Below are positions 8,832-18,175 of a DNA stretch of 64,000 bases, in pieces. Each line of letters starts with the position of its first letter. The stretch's first letter is position 1. The stretch is taken from NCBI GenBank assembly GCA_021734325.1, contig JAIPJF010000011.1:38218-102217 (forward strand). Reading direction: 5' to 3'. The notes under the pieces were generated by a model. It searched no databases, was not told the origin of the DNA, and was given only the letters and a program-made list of their open reading frames with translations. Position numbers and translations under genes: made by a program. This stretch comes from Fidelibacterota bacterium (GTDB lineage: Bacteria; Fidelibacterota; UBA8477; JABMPR01).

Positions 8832-10535
8832 CTAATCTTTCGCCGCCGAACTCATTCGCTTGACTGCCCCTGGGAATAGTTCGATCAAGCTCTTTCCATC
8901 GATGGGATTAAGCGGTTTCACTCCGAGGATATCTCCAAGAGTCGCCGCGATATCAATGGTGGCAACTGAATCTGTTACCATTACCGGTGTGTAGCTCAGC
9001 CGACTAAAAATTAGGGGGACATGGCTGTCATAATCATAGGGTGTTCCGTGTGATGTCCCAAAGGGGTTCCTGAACAACCACCCTCTTTCTAAAAGGGTAT
9101 ACAGATCCGGACTTAAGTCAGGATGTGTAAAATGGCTCAGTCGAATGGCAGAAGGGTCGTCACGTTTTGGATGAAGTAGTTCCGCTTTTGTATAGACGCG
9201 AGACACTCCATCCACTGACTCCATGTGAGATTGAATGATCGAGTTGACCCGATCCATATCCACGCCCATTGAATCCAGCATCTGATAGTCATAATAATAA
9301 GCAGAACCTTTCCGAAGAATAAAATCGTGGTTTCCGTAAAGGGAGTCCAGCTGATTATAAGCTTTGGCCCGTGTTGCCAGATATTGCGCTTCGTCCACCC
9401 GTCCACCTTGCTCACCCATAATTCCCGTCCAATGTTCAGGCAGGGGTAAGCCACCATGATCCGTGGTCATGACGATGGTAACATTTTCCAGACCTATCTG
9501 CTGGTCAAGCCCTTGGAGAAATTCACCTAGATATTGATCTACCTTAAGCAACAGATCCATGGCTTCATGAGAATATGGACCATAATAGTGGGCGATTATA
9601 TCCATGGTTGACAACCCGACACATAAAACATCAGGCATATCATCCTTTCCGAGATTAGCCTCGTTGACAATCGTACTAGCCAGATCCAGAGTGATACGGT
9701 CCATCCATGGCCGACCACCCATTTCTTCAAATATTTTTTTGTCGTCCCAGGTCGCTTCAAATCCAATCGGAAAAACAGGGGAGTACTCCTCACTCAGATA
9801 CCGATCCGTTTCACCGTAAAATGAGTCTGCATGGGCGTAAGAGGCATAGAGTGATTCTGGATAGGATTTGGTCCAGATTGAATCGCGGTAGGATATCATA
9901 TTGACTGAACTATTAAATTCAGTCAACCAGGTCGGAATAGAATCGGTATAATAGTCTGTGGTCGTAAAAGCGCCTCTCCAGTTATACCAGATTGCCAAAT
10001 CCGGGTTTTTACCGCCCATCAGGATGGCTGCCCGATCCTTACACGCCACTGAATAAACCTTCGAACCTGGTGAAGTGGCTTTGAGCCAGTCTCCAAAAGT
10101 GGTGGCATTTAATTGCTGATAGGAAACTGAATTGGCTGGAATTTCCAGGGCTTTTGCATTCGGGTCTTCTACACAATAAATGTCTTTATTCTGCCTGCGG
10201 TCATACCAAGAGTTGCCCAGCATTTCAGCGGGTCCCGGGTGCAGCCCTGATCCCAGGACAAAATGTCCCGGTCCGGTCGCGGCGTTGCCATGCTCCAGAT
10301 GGGCATTATCGAAAGAGATACCGTGATCGGCCAGCCATTTGAATCCACTAGTAAAAATGGGGGAATAGTGCTCGTAGCTGTGGTAGGCCAGATGGTCCAT
10401 GGAGATCATAATGACCAGTCGGGGGGGTGCCTCTTCCTGGCTACAGGCAAAGAGTAAAACTGTGCTTAATAATATGATGGATCGTGTATGCGTGAACATC
10501 TTCCACCGCAGAACAGGAAATCTATTTTTTATCAT
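8832..10535 (-). CDS. Alkaline phosphatase/phosphodiesterase-superfamily lipoprotein
   Basis: 567-residue exported protein of the alkaline phosphatase-like superfamily (type I phosphodiesterase/nucleotide pyrophosphatase group). Signal peptide with lipobox LLFAC (C31 from the 10535 start). Metal-site residues MISMDHL (D47), a probable catalytic Thr in GNAATGPGHF (T87), and MTTDHGG plus TSHGTPYDYDSH near the C-terminus. It probably hydrolyses a phosphomonoester or diester in the periplasm; the substrate is unknown. The first ATG overlaps the upstream 77-residue gene by 14 nt; an ATG at 10499 is a possible alternative. Likely in one operon with valS. Confidence 0.88.
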   Translation of the reverse strand: MIKNRFPVLRWKMFTHTRSIILLSTVLLFACSQEEAPPRLVIMISMDHLAYHSYEHYSPIFTSGFKWLADHGISFDNAHLEHGNAATGPGHFVLGSGLHPGPAEMLGNSWYDRRQNKDIYCVEDPNAKALEIPANSVSYQQLNATTFGDWLKATSPGSKVYSVACKDRAAILMGGKNPDLAIWYNWRGAFTTTDYYTDSIPTWLTEFNSSVNMISYRDSIWTKSYPESLYASYAHADSFYGETDRYLSEEYSPVFPIGFEATWDDKKIFEEMGGRPWMDRITLDLASTIVNEANLGKDDMPDVLCVGLSTMDIIAHYYGPYSHEAMDLLLKVDQYLGEFLQGLDQQIGLENVTIVMTTDHGGLPLPEHWTGIMGEQGGRVDEAQYLATRAKAYNQLDSLYGNHDFILRKGSAYYYDYQMLDSMGVDMDRVNSIIQSHMESVDGVSRVYTKAELLHPKRDDPSAIRLSHFTHPDLSPDLYTLLERGWLFRNPFGTSHGTPYDYDSHVPLIFSRLSYTPVMVTDSVATIDIAATLGDILGVKPLNPIDGKSLIELFPGAVKRMSSAAKD

Positions 10536-10755
10536 TTCCCAACTTTTCGTTTCCGTGTTTATAATTACCCGTTAATCTGGCCATAAAGTGCTGTTGCTGC
10601 TCTGGAGTTAGCCCGTCAATTCTGGTTGTAAAAGCCAAAGCCTTTGATCCTCTCAAGGTGCATCCATTTTTTTCGTGATGTTGAATAAAGACGGTTCCAT
10701 TTTTATGTCTTGTATAGGTGAAGCTGTGAGGGCCCTTGGTTTCTACCTCTTTCAC
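10522..10755 (-). CDS. Small conserved-looking hypothetical protein
   Basis: 77 residues, GTG start, hydrophilic, with a His-rich middle (FIQHHEKNG) and a lysine-rich tail (HGNEKLGNDKK). It lies 30 nt after valS and overlaps the phosphatase start by 14 nt, which suggests a translated gene instead of chance reading. No family recognised. A single Cys is present (NGCTL). Confidence 0.6.
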   Translation of the reverse strand: MKEVETKGPHSFTYTRHKNGTVFIQHHEKNGCTLRGSKALAFTTRIDGLTPEQQQHFMARLTGNYKHGNEKLGNDKK

Positions 10756-10785
10756 GTGTAGCGATCACTTCCTGCCATAGATGAT

Positions 10786-13446
10786 TTAAAGCGCCTTCAT
10801 GGTCTCTAAATGTGCTTCCAGCTTCTTAAGGGACTCGGAATAATGTTCCAGCTTGTCTTTTTCTTTGATCACGACTTCGTCAGGAGCACGATCTACAAAA
10901 TTTTTGTTCGCAAGCTTTGCCTCAACTGATTTTAGCAGGCCCTTTGTTGTCGCGATTTCCTTTTCAAGCCGCTGGACTTCTTTTTCCAGGTCAATGATCC
11001 CCTCCAGAGGGATAAAGAGTTCCATTTTCTCAACCATGGCAGAAGCCGAGAATTCCGGCTTGACAATATCCAATCCGAAGGTCATTTCTTCTGAACGGAT
11101 TAATTTACCAATCGTTGCTTGTGTCCTGGTTAAAATGTCAAGTTGCACCTTGCTGTGTACGCGCCCAACCACTTTGATTGTGTGTGAAGGGGGAACATTC
11201 ATTTCTGAGCGGACGGTCCGTACGGCTGTGATAACTTTTTTTAGAAAGTCCGTCTGCTTGGCCTCTTTCGGTGCATGAAATCTGGTGTTTGATTTTGGCC
11301 AGGATGTGATGATTAGATCCGGTTCGTCTGGTAATTTCACCTGCTGCCAGATCTCTTCACTTATAAATGGCGCATAGGGGTGAAGCATTTTCATAACATC
11401 CCTGAGGACATAGATAGCGACTGACATGGCTGTCTGCTTTTGTGCGGCAGTACCGTCGTAGAGTCTGATCTTGATCATCTCGATATACCAATCGCAGAAA
11501 TCATTCCAGATGAAATCCCACAGTGCACGAGCTGTTTCATCAAAAGAGAAGTCTTCCAAAAGCTTTGTTACACGCTCGATGGTTACATTCAGGCGGTGCA
11601 GTATCCAGTGGTCTGCCAGTTCCAAATCCTGCCATTTATCTGGATTCAGATGTTCTGCTGTCAGATCAAAATCTTTGTTCATAAGCACAAAGCGGCTGGC
11701 ATTCCAAACCTTGTTCATGAAATTTCTGGCCACATCCAGCCGTTCTTCTGTAAACAGAATATCCTGACCCTTGGGTGCGATCAGCATGACCCCATAGCGT
11801 AATGCATCTGCACCGTATTTCTTTATCAAATCAAGTGGGTCTGGAGAATTCCCAAGAGATTTGGACATTTTTCGACCCTTACTATCGCGAATAATACTGG
11901 TGAAATAGACATTTTCGAAGGGAATATCACCCTTGAATTCATAGCCGGCCATGATCATGCGGGCGACCCAGAAAAAGATGATATCCGGAGCTGTCACCAG
12001 GTCATTGGTGGGATAATAATAATCCAGGTCCTCATCTTCTTCAGGCCACTTATGAACAGCCAGAGGCCAGAGCCATGAACTGGCCCAGGTATCCAGGACA
12101 TCCTCGTCCTGCTTTGGTGCCTCTGAGTGGCATTTCCTGCATTCACTGGGTGCTTCCACCTGCACCATCATCTCGCCACACTCCTGGCAGGTATAGGCGG
12201 GGATCCGGTGACCCCACCATAACTGACGGCTGATACACCAGTCCCTGATATTGGACATCCAGTGCTCATAAGTTTTGGTCCAGTGCCCAGGATGAAATTT
12301 GATCTTGTCATCTCTCACTGCAGCAAGCGCTGGTTTGACCAGCTCCGTCATATTCATAAACCACTGTTCTGATGCATAGGGCTCAATGGGAACATTTCCC
12401 CGTTCCGAATAACCTACCTTGTGAACGTACTCTTCTATTTTCTCCATGAGACCGAGTTCTTGGAGCTGCTCAATAATGACTTCACGGGCCTCAAAACGGT
12501 CCAGACCGATAAAATGTCCCGGTACATGGTTGTTCAGGCTGGCATCTTCATTAAAAATATTAATGAATTCCAGCTTGTGACGTAAACCCATTTCCCAGTC
12601 ATTGGGGTCATGGGAAGGTGTCACCTTAACACAACCAGTCCCAAAATCCTTGTCTACATATTCATCTGCAAAAATGGGAATCTCTCGACCAACCAGGGGC
12701 AGGATGACATGTTTTCCAATCAGGTGCTTGTAGCGTTTATCCTCTGGATGAACAGCAACCCCTGTATCGCCCAGCATGGTCTCCGGACGGGTGGTTGCAA
12801 CCACCAGATATTCATCTGAATCCTTAATGGGATAACGCATATACCAGAGGTGACTATTGCGCTCCTGATAGATAACCTCTTCATCAGAGATCGCAGATTG
12901 GGTTGCGGGACACCAATTGACAAGCCGTTTCCCGCGATAGATGTAGCCCGCTTCATAGAGCTCGACAAATGCATGGAGCACTGCCTTATAGTACCCTGCA
13001 TCCATGGTAAAACGTTCCCGTTCCCAGTCACAGGAGGCGCCGAGTTTTTTTAACTGCTCAATGATGATCCCGCCGTATTTGTCTTTCCATTCAACTGCAT
13101 GTTTCAGGAATTCATCCCGACCGATCTCGTGCTTGGTAAGCCCTTTTTCTCGAAGCAGGCTGACCACTTTTGTTTCTGTGGCAATGGAGGCATGGTCTGT
13201 ACCTGGGATCCAGCAGGCCTCTCTCCCCTGCATGCGTCGCCAGCGGATCAGAATATCCTGCATGGTGTTGTTGAGGACATGTCCCAGGGTTAGAATTCCA
13301 GTTACATTGGGGGGCGGTATGACAATGGTATAGGGTTCTTTTTCAGGGTTTGGTTCTGAATGAAAATAATTTTTGTCCAGCCAGTGCTGATACCATTTAT
13401 CTTCAATGGAGCTTGCATCATAACGCTTACTTAATTCTTCTGCCAT
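10786..13446 (-). CDS. valS: Valyl-tRNA synthetase
   Basis: 886-residue class I aminoacyl-tRNA synthetase charging tRNA-Val. It has the HIGH-type motif (TLGHVLN, near residue 55), KMSKS at 526-530, a zinc-type Cys cluster (CQECGE, CRKC) in the catalytic half, the anticodon-binding domain, and the C-terminal coiled-coil arm rich in Lys and Glu (about 815-886). The editing domain is present (about 200-330). Length is normal for the family. The 258-nt leader upstream holds a dispersed repeat fragment but no T-box I can recognise. Confidence 0.98.
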   Translation of the reverse strand: MAEELSKRYDASSIEDKWYQHWLDKNYFHSEPNPEKEPYTIVIPPPNVTGILTLGHVLNNTMQDILIRWRRMQGREACWIPGTDHASIATETKVVSLLREKGLTKHEIGRDEFLKHAVEWKDKYGGIIIEQLKKLGASCDWERERFTMDAGYYKAVLHAFVELYEAGYIYRGKRLVNWCPATQSAISDEEVIYQERNSHLWYMRYPIKDSDEYLVVATTRPETMLGDTGVAVHPEDKRYKHLIGKHVILPLVGREIPIFADEYVDKDFGTGCVKVTPSHDPNDWEMGLRHKLEFINIFNEDASLNNHVPGHFIGLDRFEAREVIIEQLQELGLMEKIEEYVHKVGYSERGNVPIEPYASEQWFMNMTELVKPALAAVRDDKIKFHPGHWTKTYEHWMSNIRDWCISRQLWWGHRIPAYTCQECGEMMVQVEAPSECRKCHSEAPKQDEDVLDTWASSWLWPLAVHKWPEEDEDLDYYYPTNDLVTAPDIIFFWVARMIMAGYEFKGDIPFENVYFTSIIRDSKGRKMSKSLGNSPDPLDLIKKYGADALRYGVMLIAPKGQDILFTEERLDVARNFMNKVWNASRFVLMNKDFDLTAEHLNPDKWQDLELADHWILHRLNVTIERVTKLLEDFSFDETARALWDFIWNDFCDWYIEMIKIRLYDGTAAQKQTAMSVAIYVLRDVMKMLHPYAPFISEEIWQQVKLPDEPDLIITSWPKSNTRFHAPKEAKQTDFLKKVITAVRTVRSEMNVPPSHTIKVVGRVHSKVQLDILTRTQATIGKLIRSEEMTFGLDIVKPEFSASAMVEKMELFIPLEGIIDLEKEVQRLEKEIATTKGLLKSVEAKLANKNFVDRAPDEVVIKEKDKLEHYSESLKKLEAHLETMKAL

Positions 13447-13470
13447 GGTCCGTTTAAACCTTTATTTTTT

Positions 13471-13490
13471 ACTACAGAGAGCGCAAAGAG
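13471..13490. repeat. Copy of the CGCAGAG-type dispersed intergenic repeat, upstream of valS
   Basis: The bases here resemble the repeat copies at 57419, 57508, 57707 and 60604 (ACAGAGAGCGCAAAGAG core). It sits in the 258-nt gap 13447-13704, where I see no gene. Confidence 0.45.
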
Positions 13491-13704
13491 GATCTTGTGT
13501 TTTTTACCCGGGTTCAGGGTTTTCAGCCTGAGCACTTAACCTTTGCTCAACACATGCACTCCGAAGGAGCACCTGGTTTCAAGCAAAAACTCTATGTGAA
13601 TCTCCAACTTATCAAGCTATGAATTTAGACGGTGGGGTGGGGTGGTGTAAGGGGAATTTGGTCTGGAGCCAAGGATTAATTAGATATTCCGATCTTTCAG
13701 ATCT

Positions 13705-14796
13705 TTACTCTGTGAGTAATCGATTCTGCTGGTCATTGACAAAGGAAATCACTGTATCGGCATTAAAACGGACTGTGGCATCCCCATAAATCCAGAGATT
13801 TCCATCGATGATATCAGGTGCACCCTGGAGGGCGGCTACTTCATCTTTCCAGGAACCGATTCCAAAAATAGAGTATCCGTAGACCCTGCTTGAATCCAGC
13901 AACATACCCACACTCAGGGGGTTTAACTCTGAAGATGTCCAGCCTATGACACTGTCCCCCTCAAAAACAATGGAAGAAAAGCCATATCGCCAGGTCGTCC
14001 CTTTGATCTGATAGGGTGGCCCCTGAACCATGGAGACCCAGAGTTTATCTGAACCCAGGGTAAAAAATGAATCGGCAAAAGCGGGTTCCGGTTCAGCCTC
14101 ATTTGCTTCCAGGCTGTCCTCCTCGATTACGATCTTCAGCTTTTCCACCTGTTTTTCAATTCCCGATGGATTTTGCAGATTCCGCTTCTTGAGATAAGCC
14201 TCAACCTTGTCTTTTGGTGAATCAGACATTGATGAAGCCATTATGAATATAAACCCTATTAAAACGATCACGAGAATAGCTGCAATCAGAACACTTGAAT
14301 CGGGTAAAAAAGTATCGTGGGGGTTCCCATAATCATAAGCGTCATCATCAAATATCGATTCGGGCTCTGGTTGATGTCTGGGTTCAGGCTCTGGTTCAGG
14401 CTCTGGTGCAGGCTCTGGTTCCGGTTTGGCTTTTGGTCTGGGTCTGGCTCTAGGGTCTTCTCTGGGTGGTGTATCCTTTACTTCGTATTCGCCCCATGGC
14501 TTTGGTGGTTGATCATAGTTTGGAGTTGTTCCTGTTCCAGATCCGGATCCTGCATCTCCTCTGACAAAACGAAAATGGCCGTGTTTCTTTAGATAATCAA
14601 GAGCCACTGTTTTGGCTTCGTTAATCAGCTTGATCTGAGCTTCAGTTTTTGCTCCAAGTCGTTCGTCACCTTGAAATCTATCGGGGTGCCATATTCTGGC
14701 CAAGTCTTTATAGGCCTGCTTTACCTCCTGCTCTGTAGATTCCTTGTTGACCCCAAGAACCTGGAGGGCTTCCGCAATTTTCATCCCTCTCGCCAC
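13705..14796 (-). CDS. Membrane-anchored J-domain protein
   Basis: 363 residues. N-terminal J-domain (about residues 6-70) with the essential HPD at 37-39, so it should stimulate an Hsp70 ATPase. Then a Gly/Pro/Glu-rich linker with PEPEP-type repeats (about 80-150), one membrane helix (about 168-187) and a C-terminal domain (about 245-363) with beta-strand-like SDKLWVSMVQGPP and WIYGDATVRF stretches of unknown function. The GTG at 14796 is taken as the start; an ATG four codons later is possible. The topology suggests the J-domain is cytoplasmic and the C-terminal domain periplasmic, tethering Hsp70 at the membrane. Confidence 0.85.
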   Translation of the reverse strand: MARGMKIAEALQVLGVNKESTEQEVKQAYKDLARIWHPDRFQGDERLGAKTEAQIKLINEAKTVALDYLKKHGHFRFVRGDAGSGSGTGTTPNYDQPPKPWGEYEVKDTPPREDPRARPRPKAKPEPEPAPEPEPEPEPRHQPEPESIFDDDAYDYGNPHDTFLPDSSVLIAAILVIVLIGFIFIMASSMSDSPKDKVEAYLKKRNLQNPSGIEKQVEKLKIVIEEDSLEANEAEPEPAFADSFFTLGSDKLWVSMVQGPPYQIKGTTWRYGFSSIVFEGDSVIGWTSSELNPLSVGMLLDSSRVYGYSIFGIGSWKDEVAALQGAPDIIDGNLWIYGDATVRFNADTVISFVNDQQNRLLTE

Positions 14797-15015
14797 GGAC
14801 TAGTTCGCTTTCCCTGGTTCTGATTTTCGGATTTTCATAAGGGCTGTAATATATTCGGAGTGGCCCTGCGGTGCCTTAGTAAATATTACCTCTTTGATTA
14901 GAGGTCACCGCCTAGTGGAGAGACTTCTCTTTTGAAGACTTTTGAAACGATAATGATTACTGCCGATGAGCAGGGTTGGGGCTTTACAGGCTGGGTCTTA
15001 GGCGACTCACTGATG

Positions 15016-15852
15016 CTAGCCTTTTTGATACCGAACCAGCACAGACATTCCCAGCCCCAGAGGAAGGGAATGCCACTCTGCCTGACTGGTCTTGCGGTAA
15101 TATGTTTTCCCACTCAAGAAGCCTGTGCTAATGGACAGGCTGCCTTCACCCAGCTCGCGAATGTATTCAAGAGAGATAACAAAATCATCCTGTACCACGA
15201 TGTGATATGGATTCAGATCGATGATTATATCCTTCGTCCTGTCAACATCGGTAAGGGTTACATAAATTGCTTCTTGAAGAATATTGGGGCCCGGTTCATC
15301 GTCTATCAGCTCATAAACATTTAAACGATAGAAAACGGTGTCGTAGGAAGTTGAAAGTCCATGTAATCGAAGCTCCTTCAGGATCGTGGGTCTGGGTTTC
15401 AGCTTAACACGTATGCCCAATTCATATCCCAAACTGTCATTCTTAAAGCCAGCCATGGCATGTTTTAGGGGCTTGGGATTGCCAACAACCTTTTCCACAT
15501 ATTCACGCGGGAAGACCACAACCTTCTGCATCTCTAATACTTTGGGGTTTAATTTTATTTCACAGGGACCCAAACAGTTTCGACTGATCTCAGAGACTGA
15601 TATGTCGTAATTCTCATACCCGATAAATGAAAAGCGAAGCTTCCTATCTACTTGTTCACCAGTTAAATCAAGAAAGAAATAACCCTCCTCATTTGAAACC
15701 GTACCTCGTTCGCCCTTTAGAATGCCAATATTAACATAGGGAATTGATTCATTTGTTTCCGAATCCATTACCCGGCCTGATATATTCTGGCCTGTCCCAA
15801 CAACAGGAAAAAACCATATCAATAGTCCTGCGAGCTGAAAAAAGTTTCTCAT
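15016..15852 (-). CDS. CarboxypepD-like regulatory domain exported protein
   Basis: 278 residues with a signal peptide (residues 1-21, ending GTGQ) and a CarboxypepD_reg-like domain (about 23-105: ISGRVMDSETNESIPYVNIG, then FIGYENYDISVSE) as found at the N-termini of Bacteroidota/FCB surface proteins. The remaining part (about 110-278) resembles the beta-rich half of such proteins and lacks a TonB-dependent barrel. Likely periplasmic or outer-membrane associated; exact role unknown. It lies 33 nt downstream of the ABC permease, possibly in the same transcript. Confidence 0.75.
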   Translation of the reverse strand: MRNFFQLAGLLIWFFPVVGTGQNISGRVMDSETNESIPYVNIGILKGERGTVSNEEGYFFLDLTGEQVDRKLRFSFIGYENYDISVSEISRNCLGPCEIKLNPKVLEMQKVVVFPREYVEKVVGNPKPLKHAMAGFKNDSLGYELGIRVKLKPRPTILKELRLHGLSTSYDTVFYRLNVYELIDDEPGPNILQEAIYVTLTDVDRTKDIIIDLNPYHIVVQDDFVISLEYIRELGEGSLSISTGFLSGKTYYRKTSQAEWHSLPLGLGMSVLVRYQKG

Positions 15853-15884
15853 TGCAGACTTATACGTTCATACATTCATTTTGT

Positions 15885-17027
15885 TTATAAATGACGTTTC
15901 TGAAAAGCCCAGACGCCGATAGCGAAATAAATAGCTGTTATAATTATTAAGGACCCCAATTCTGGCAGTATCTCCCCAATACCTGAATTTAAGATACTGA
16001 CCTTGTTCAGGGCATTGATGGCGTGGGTGGGCGACATGAGACTTTGCCAGGATATTCCATACCCATCGATGTAAAACCAGGCTTTTGCTCTCATGGGGAA
16101 AGCCGCTCCAGTGAAAAACATAAACAGAAAGAGGGGGAAATTACCCACAATGAGCACGTCAGTCACGGAGCGAGTAAGGGCCGCCAACACGAGACTGAAG
16201 GCAATCATGCTGATGCTGGTTAGCAGGGCAATGAGAAAGAAAAGCAGATAGGATCCGTGCATTTCAAAACCCAGACTCGCAGCTGAGGCGAGGGTCAGCA
16301 GGATAGATAAAATCCCCACCAGAACTTGTATTCCTCCCACCCCGGTGAGAAATTCCCAGGATCGCATTTTTGATAATTTTAACCTCAATATGGTCTGCTG
16401 ATCCACTTCGGTGATTATGGCGATGGTGGCGGAAAACATGAGCATGATAATGGAGAGGATGAGCATACCTGGCATCCACAGGTCGAATTCACTCATCTGT
16501 CCTGAGCGGCCGAGGGCGGTTTCCCGAACAGTGTACAGGGGTTCCTGACCCATGGATTCCATCATGAATTCATTTAGCATCTCTCCCAACCAGATGGCTG
16601 ATATCATGTAGGGAATGCTGCTCAAATCTCCTGAAATTTCCAGATCTGGTCGGGGCCCGGCCAGCGTGCGAGCCAGCTTACTGAAATCAGCCGGCAGGAC
16701 GAGCAGGGCATCCACTTTTTTTTGCTCCAGTTTTTTTCGACCCAGGGTTTCATCTTCGGTTACGATGGTTTTAATGGGAATTCCCGGAGACGCCAGGATC
16801 AGTGAGTCCATGAACTGGATCATGTCATCACCCAGATTCACTCGCTGACCCTCACGTACTATTCCGTCATCCATATTGAGAAGCATGACATCATACACTG
16901 GTTGACTCGCTTCATTAATGAGATAGTAGACAAACACAAAAAAAGGTGCCAGGGATACGGTGAGTAACAGGACCCAGTAATTCCGGATCTGTTCTTTCAT
17001 GCTTTTTTTGAAAATGGGCCAGATCAT
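15885..17027 (-). CDS. ABC-2 type transporter permease
   Basis: About 380 residues with the ABC-2 membrane layout: one N-terminal helix, a long extracytoplasmic domain (about 45-195) and five or more helices at the C-terminal end. Pairs with the ATPase encoded at 17173-18096. The ATG at 17027 (MIWPIFKKSMKEQ) is chosen over a longer reading from 17093, because the extra residues would run into the intergenic repeat. Architecture resembles YhgE/YbhR-type exporters of drugs or lipids; the substrate is unknown. Confidence 0.87.
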   Translation of the reverse strand: MIWPIFKKSMKEQIRNYWVLLLTVSLAPFFVFVYYLINEASQPVYDVMLLNMDDGIVREGQRVNLGDDMIQFMDSLILASPGIPIKTIVTEDETLGRKKLEQKKVDALLVLPADFSKLARTLAGPRPDLEISGDLSSIPYMISAIWLGEMLNEFMMESMGQEPLYTVRETALGRSGQMSEFDLWMPGMLILSIIMLMFSATIAIITEVDQQTILRLKLSKMRSWEFLTGVGGIQVLVGILSILLTLASAASLGFEMHGSYLLFFLIALLTSISMIAFSLVLAALTRSVTDVLIVGNFPLFLFMFFTGAAFPMRAKAWFYIDGYGISWQSLMSPTHAINALNKVSILNSGIGEILPELGSLIIITAIYFAIGVWAFQKRHL

Positions 17028-17113
17028 TATGAAATGCCCAATCCTGTTTCTTGACCTGAATACCAATTTACTCGTCTTCGCGAGCGAAAGCATGCGCGCA
17101 GCGATCTCATTTC

Positions 17114-17165
17114 CGAGATTGCTTCGTCATCTCGACTTGTCTGTCGAGACTCCTCGCAAAGACCA
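17114..17165. repeat. Palindromic GAGATTGC...CTCGCAA-type intergenic repeat
   Basis: Contains CTCGACttgtctGTCGAG, an inverted repeat, within a module resembling the one at 57568-57605 (read in the opposite orientation). It fills the gap between the ABC ATPase and permease genes, so the two are probably still one operon with a structured spacer. Confidence 0.55.
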
Positions 17166-17172
17166 GAAATCG

Positions 17173-18096
17173 TCATTCTCTCAACGTCCTTCCTGTGAGA
17201 TGGATAAAGACATCTTCCAATGTGCTTTTCCGCATGTGCATTTCACTCCCGACAAGTTGGTGTTCGTCCAGAATCCTGGTGATCTCATTCAGACTCGACA
17301 GAACATCGATATTTCTGATCTGGAGGGTGTCATTGATAATCGTGATCTCCTGGCTGATTCCACTCAACGCCGTCTTGATCTGCTGACCCGAAATGTCGTC
17401 CTTTGCCAGGGCTTCTGCCTTGATCTCCAGCAGCTCACCTTCACCAACTGACTTTCTTAAGTTTTCCACTGTATCCAGCTTTAACAGTCGACCATGATCA
17501 ATGATGGCGACTCGATCTGCAAGACGCTCAGCCTCATCCATGTTATGGGTCGTTAACAGGATGGTCTTGGTTTTGGCCAGAGCTCTTATCAGATCGCGGA
17601 CCAAAACACGAGACTGGGGATCCAGACCCGTTTCCGGTTCATCAAGGATCAAAATGTCCGGATCGTGAGCCAGAGCCAGAGCAATATTCAGACGACGTTT
17701 CATGCCTCCTGACAGTTTTTCTGCTAGAACGTCCGCTTTCTCTGTGAGACCCAGATCTTCCAGCAGTTGATGTGCTCTACCCTCCGCATCTGATTTCGAC
17801 AGCTGATTTATCTGGGCCATAAAGACCAACTGCTCAAAACAGCTGAGCTTTGGCCAGAAAATATTTTCCTGTGGACAGAAGCCTACCTCAATGGCAGGTG
17901 TCTGTTGATCATCTTTCCAATAGATTTTACCGTCATCCGGCCTGAGAAGGCCGCAGAGCATGCGAATAGTGGTGGTTTTTCCAGCCCCATTAGGACCCAG
18001 GAAGCCAAGAATTTCCCCCTCATGTACATCCAGAGAAAGGTCATCTACTGCCAACAGATCACCAAATTGTTTTTTTAAGTGCCTGATAGATATCAT
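17173..18096 (-). CDS. ABC transporter ATP-binding protein
   Basis: 307-residue ATPase: Walker A GPNGAGKT (34-41), signature LSGGM (128-132), Walker B ILILDEPE (147-154) and switch His in LLTTHN. A C-terminal extension of about 80 residues is typical of ABC-2 (DrrA/CcmA-like) exporters. It is followed by its permease. It drives export of an unknown substrate. Confidence 0.93.
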   Translation of the reverse strand: MISIRHLKKQFGDLLAVDDLSLDVHEGEILGFLGPNGAGKTTTIRMLCGLLRPDDGKIYWKDDQQTPAIEVGFCPQENIFWPKLSCFEQLVFMAQINQLSKSDAEGRAHQLLEDLGLTEKADVLAEKLSGGMKRRLNIALALAHDPDILILDEPETGLDPQSRVLVRDLIRALAKTKTILLTTHNMDEAERLADRVAIIDHGRLLKLDTVENLRKSVGEGELLEIKAEALAKDDISGQQIKTALSGISQEITIINDTLQIRNIDVLSSLNEITRILDEHQLVGSEMHMRKSTLEDVFIHLTGRTLRE

Positions 18097-18175
18097 GGTT
18101 CGTCTGCCTTGCTGAAATATAGCAGAGAAGATTGAAGAGCGGGGGAATTAATACAGGCGCAGCGCGCTTATATTG

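Noticed and set aside
13447..13600. T-box-like leader before valS
   Set aside because: A short stem occurs near 13556 but no specifier loop or antiterminator motif can be seen.
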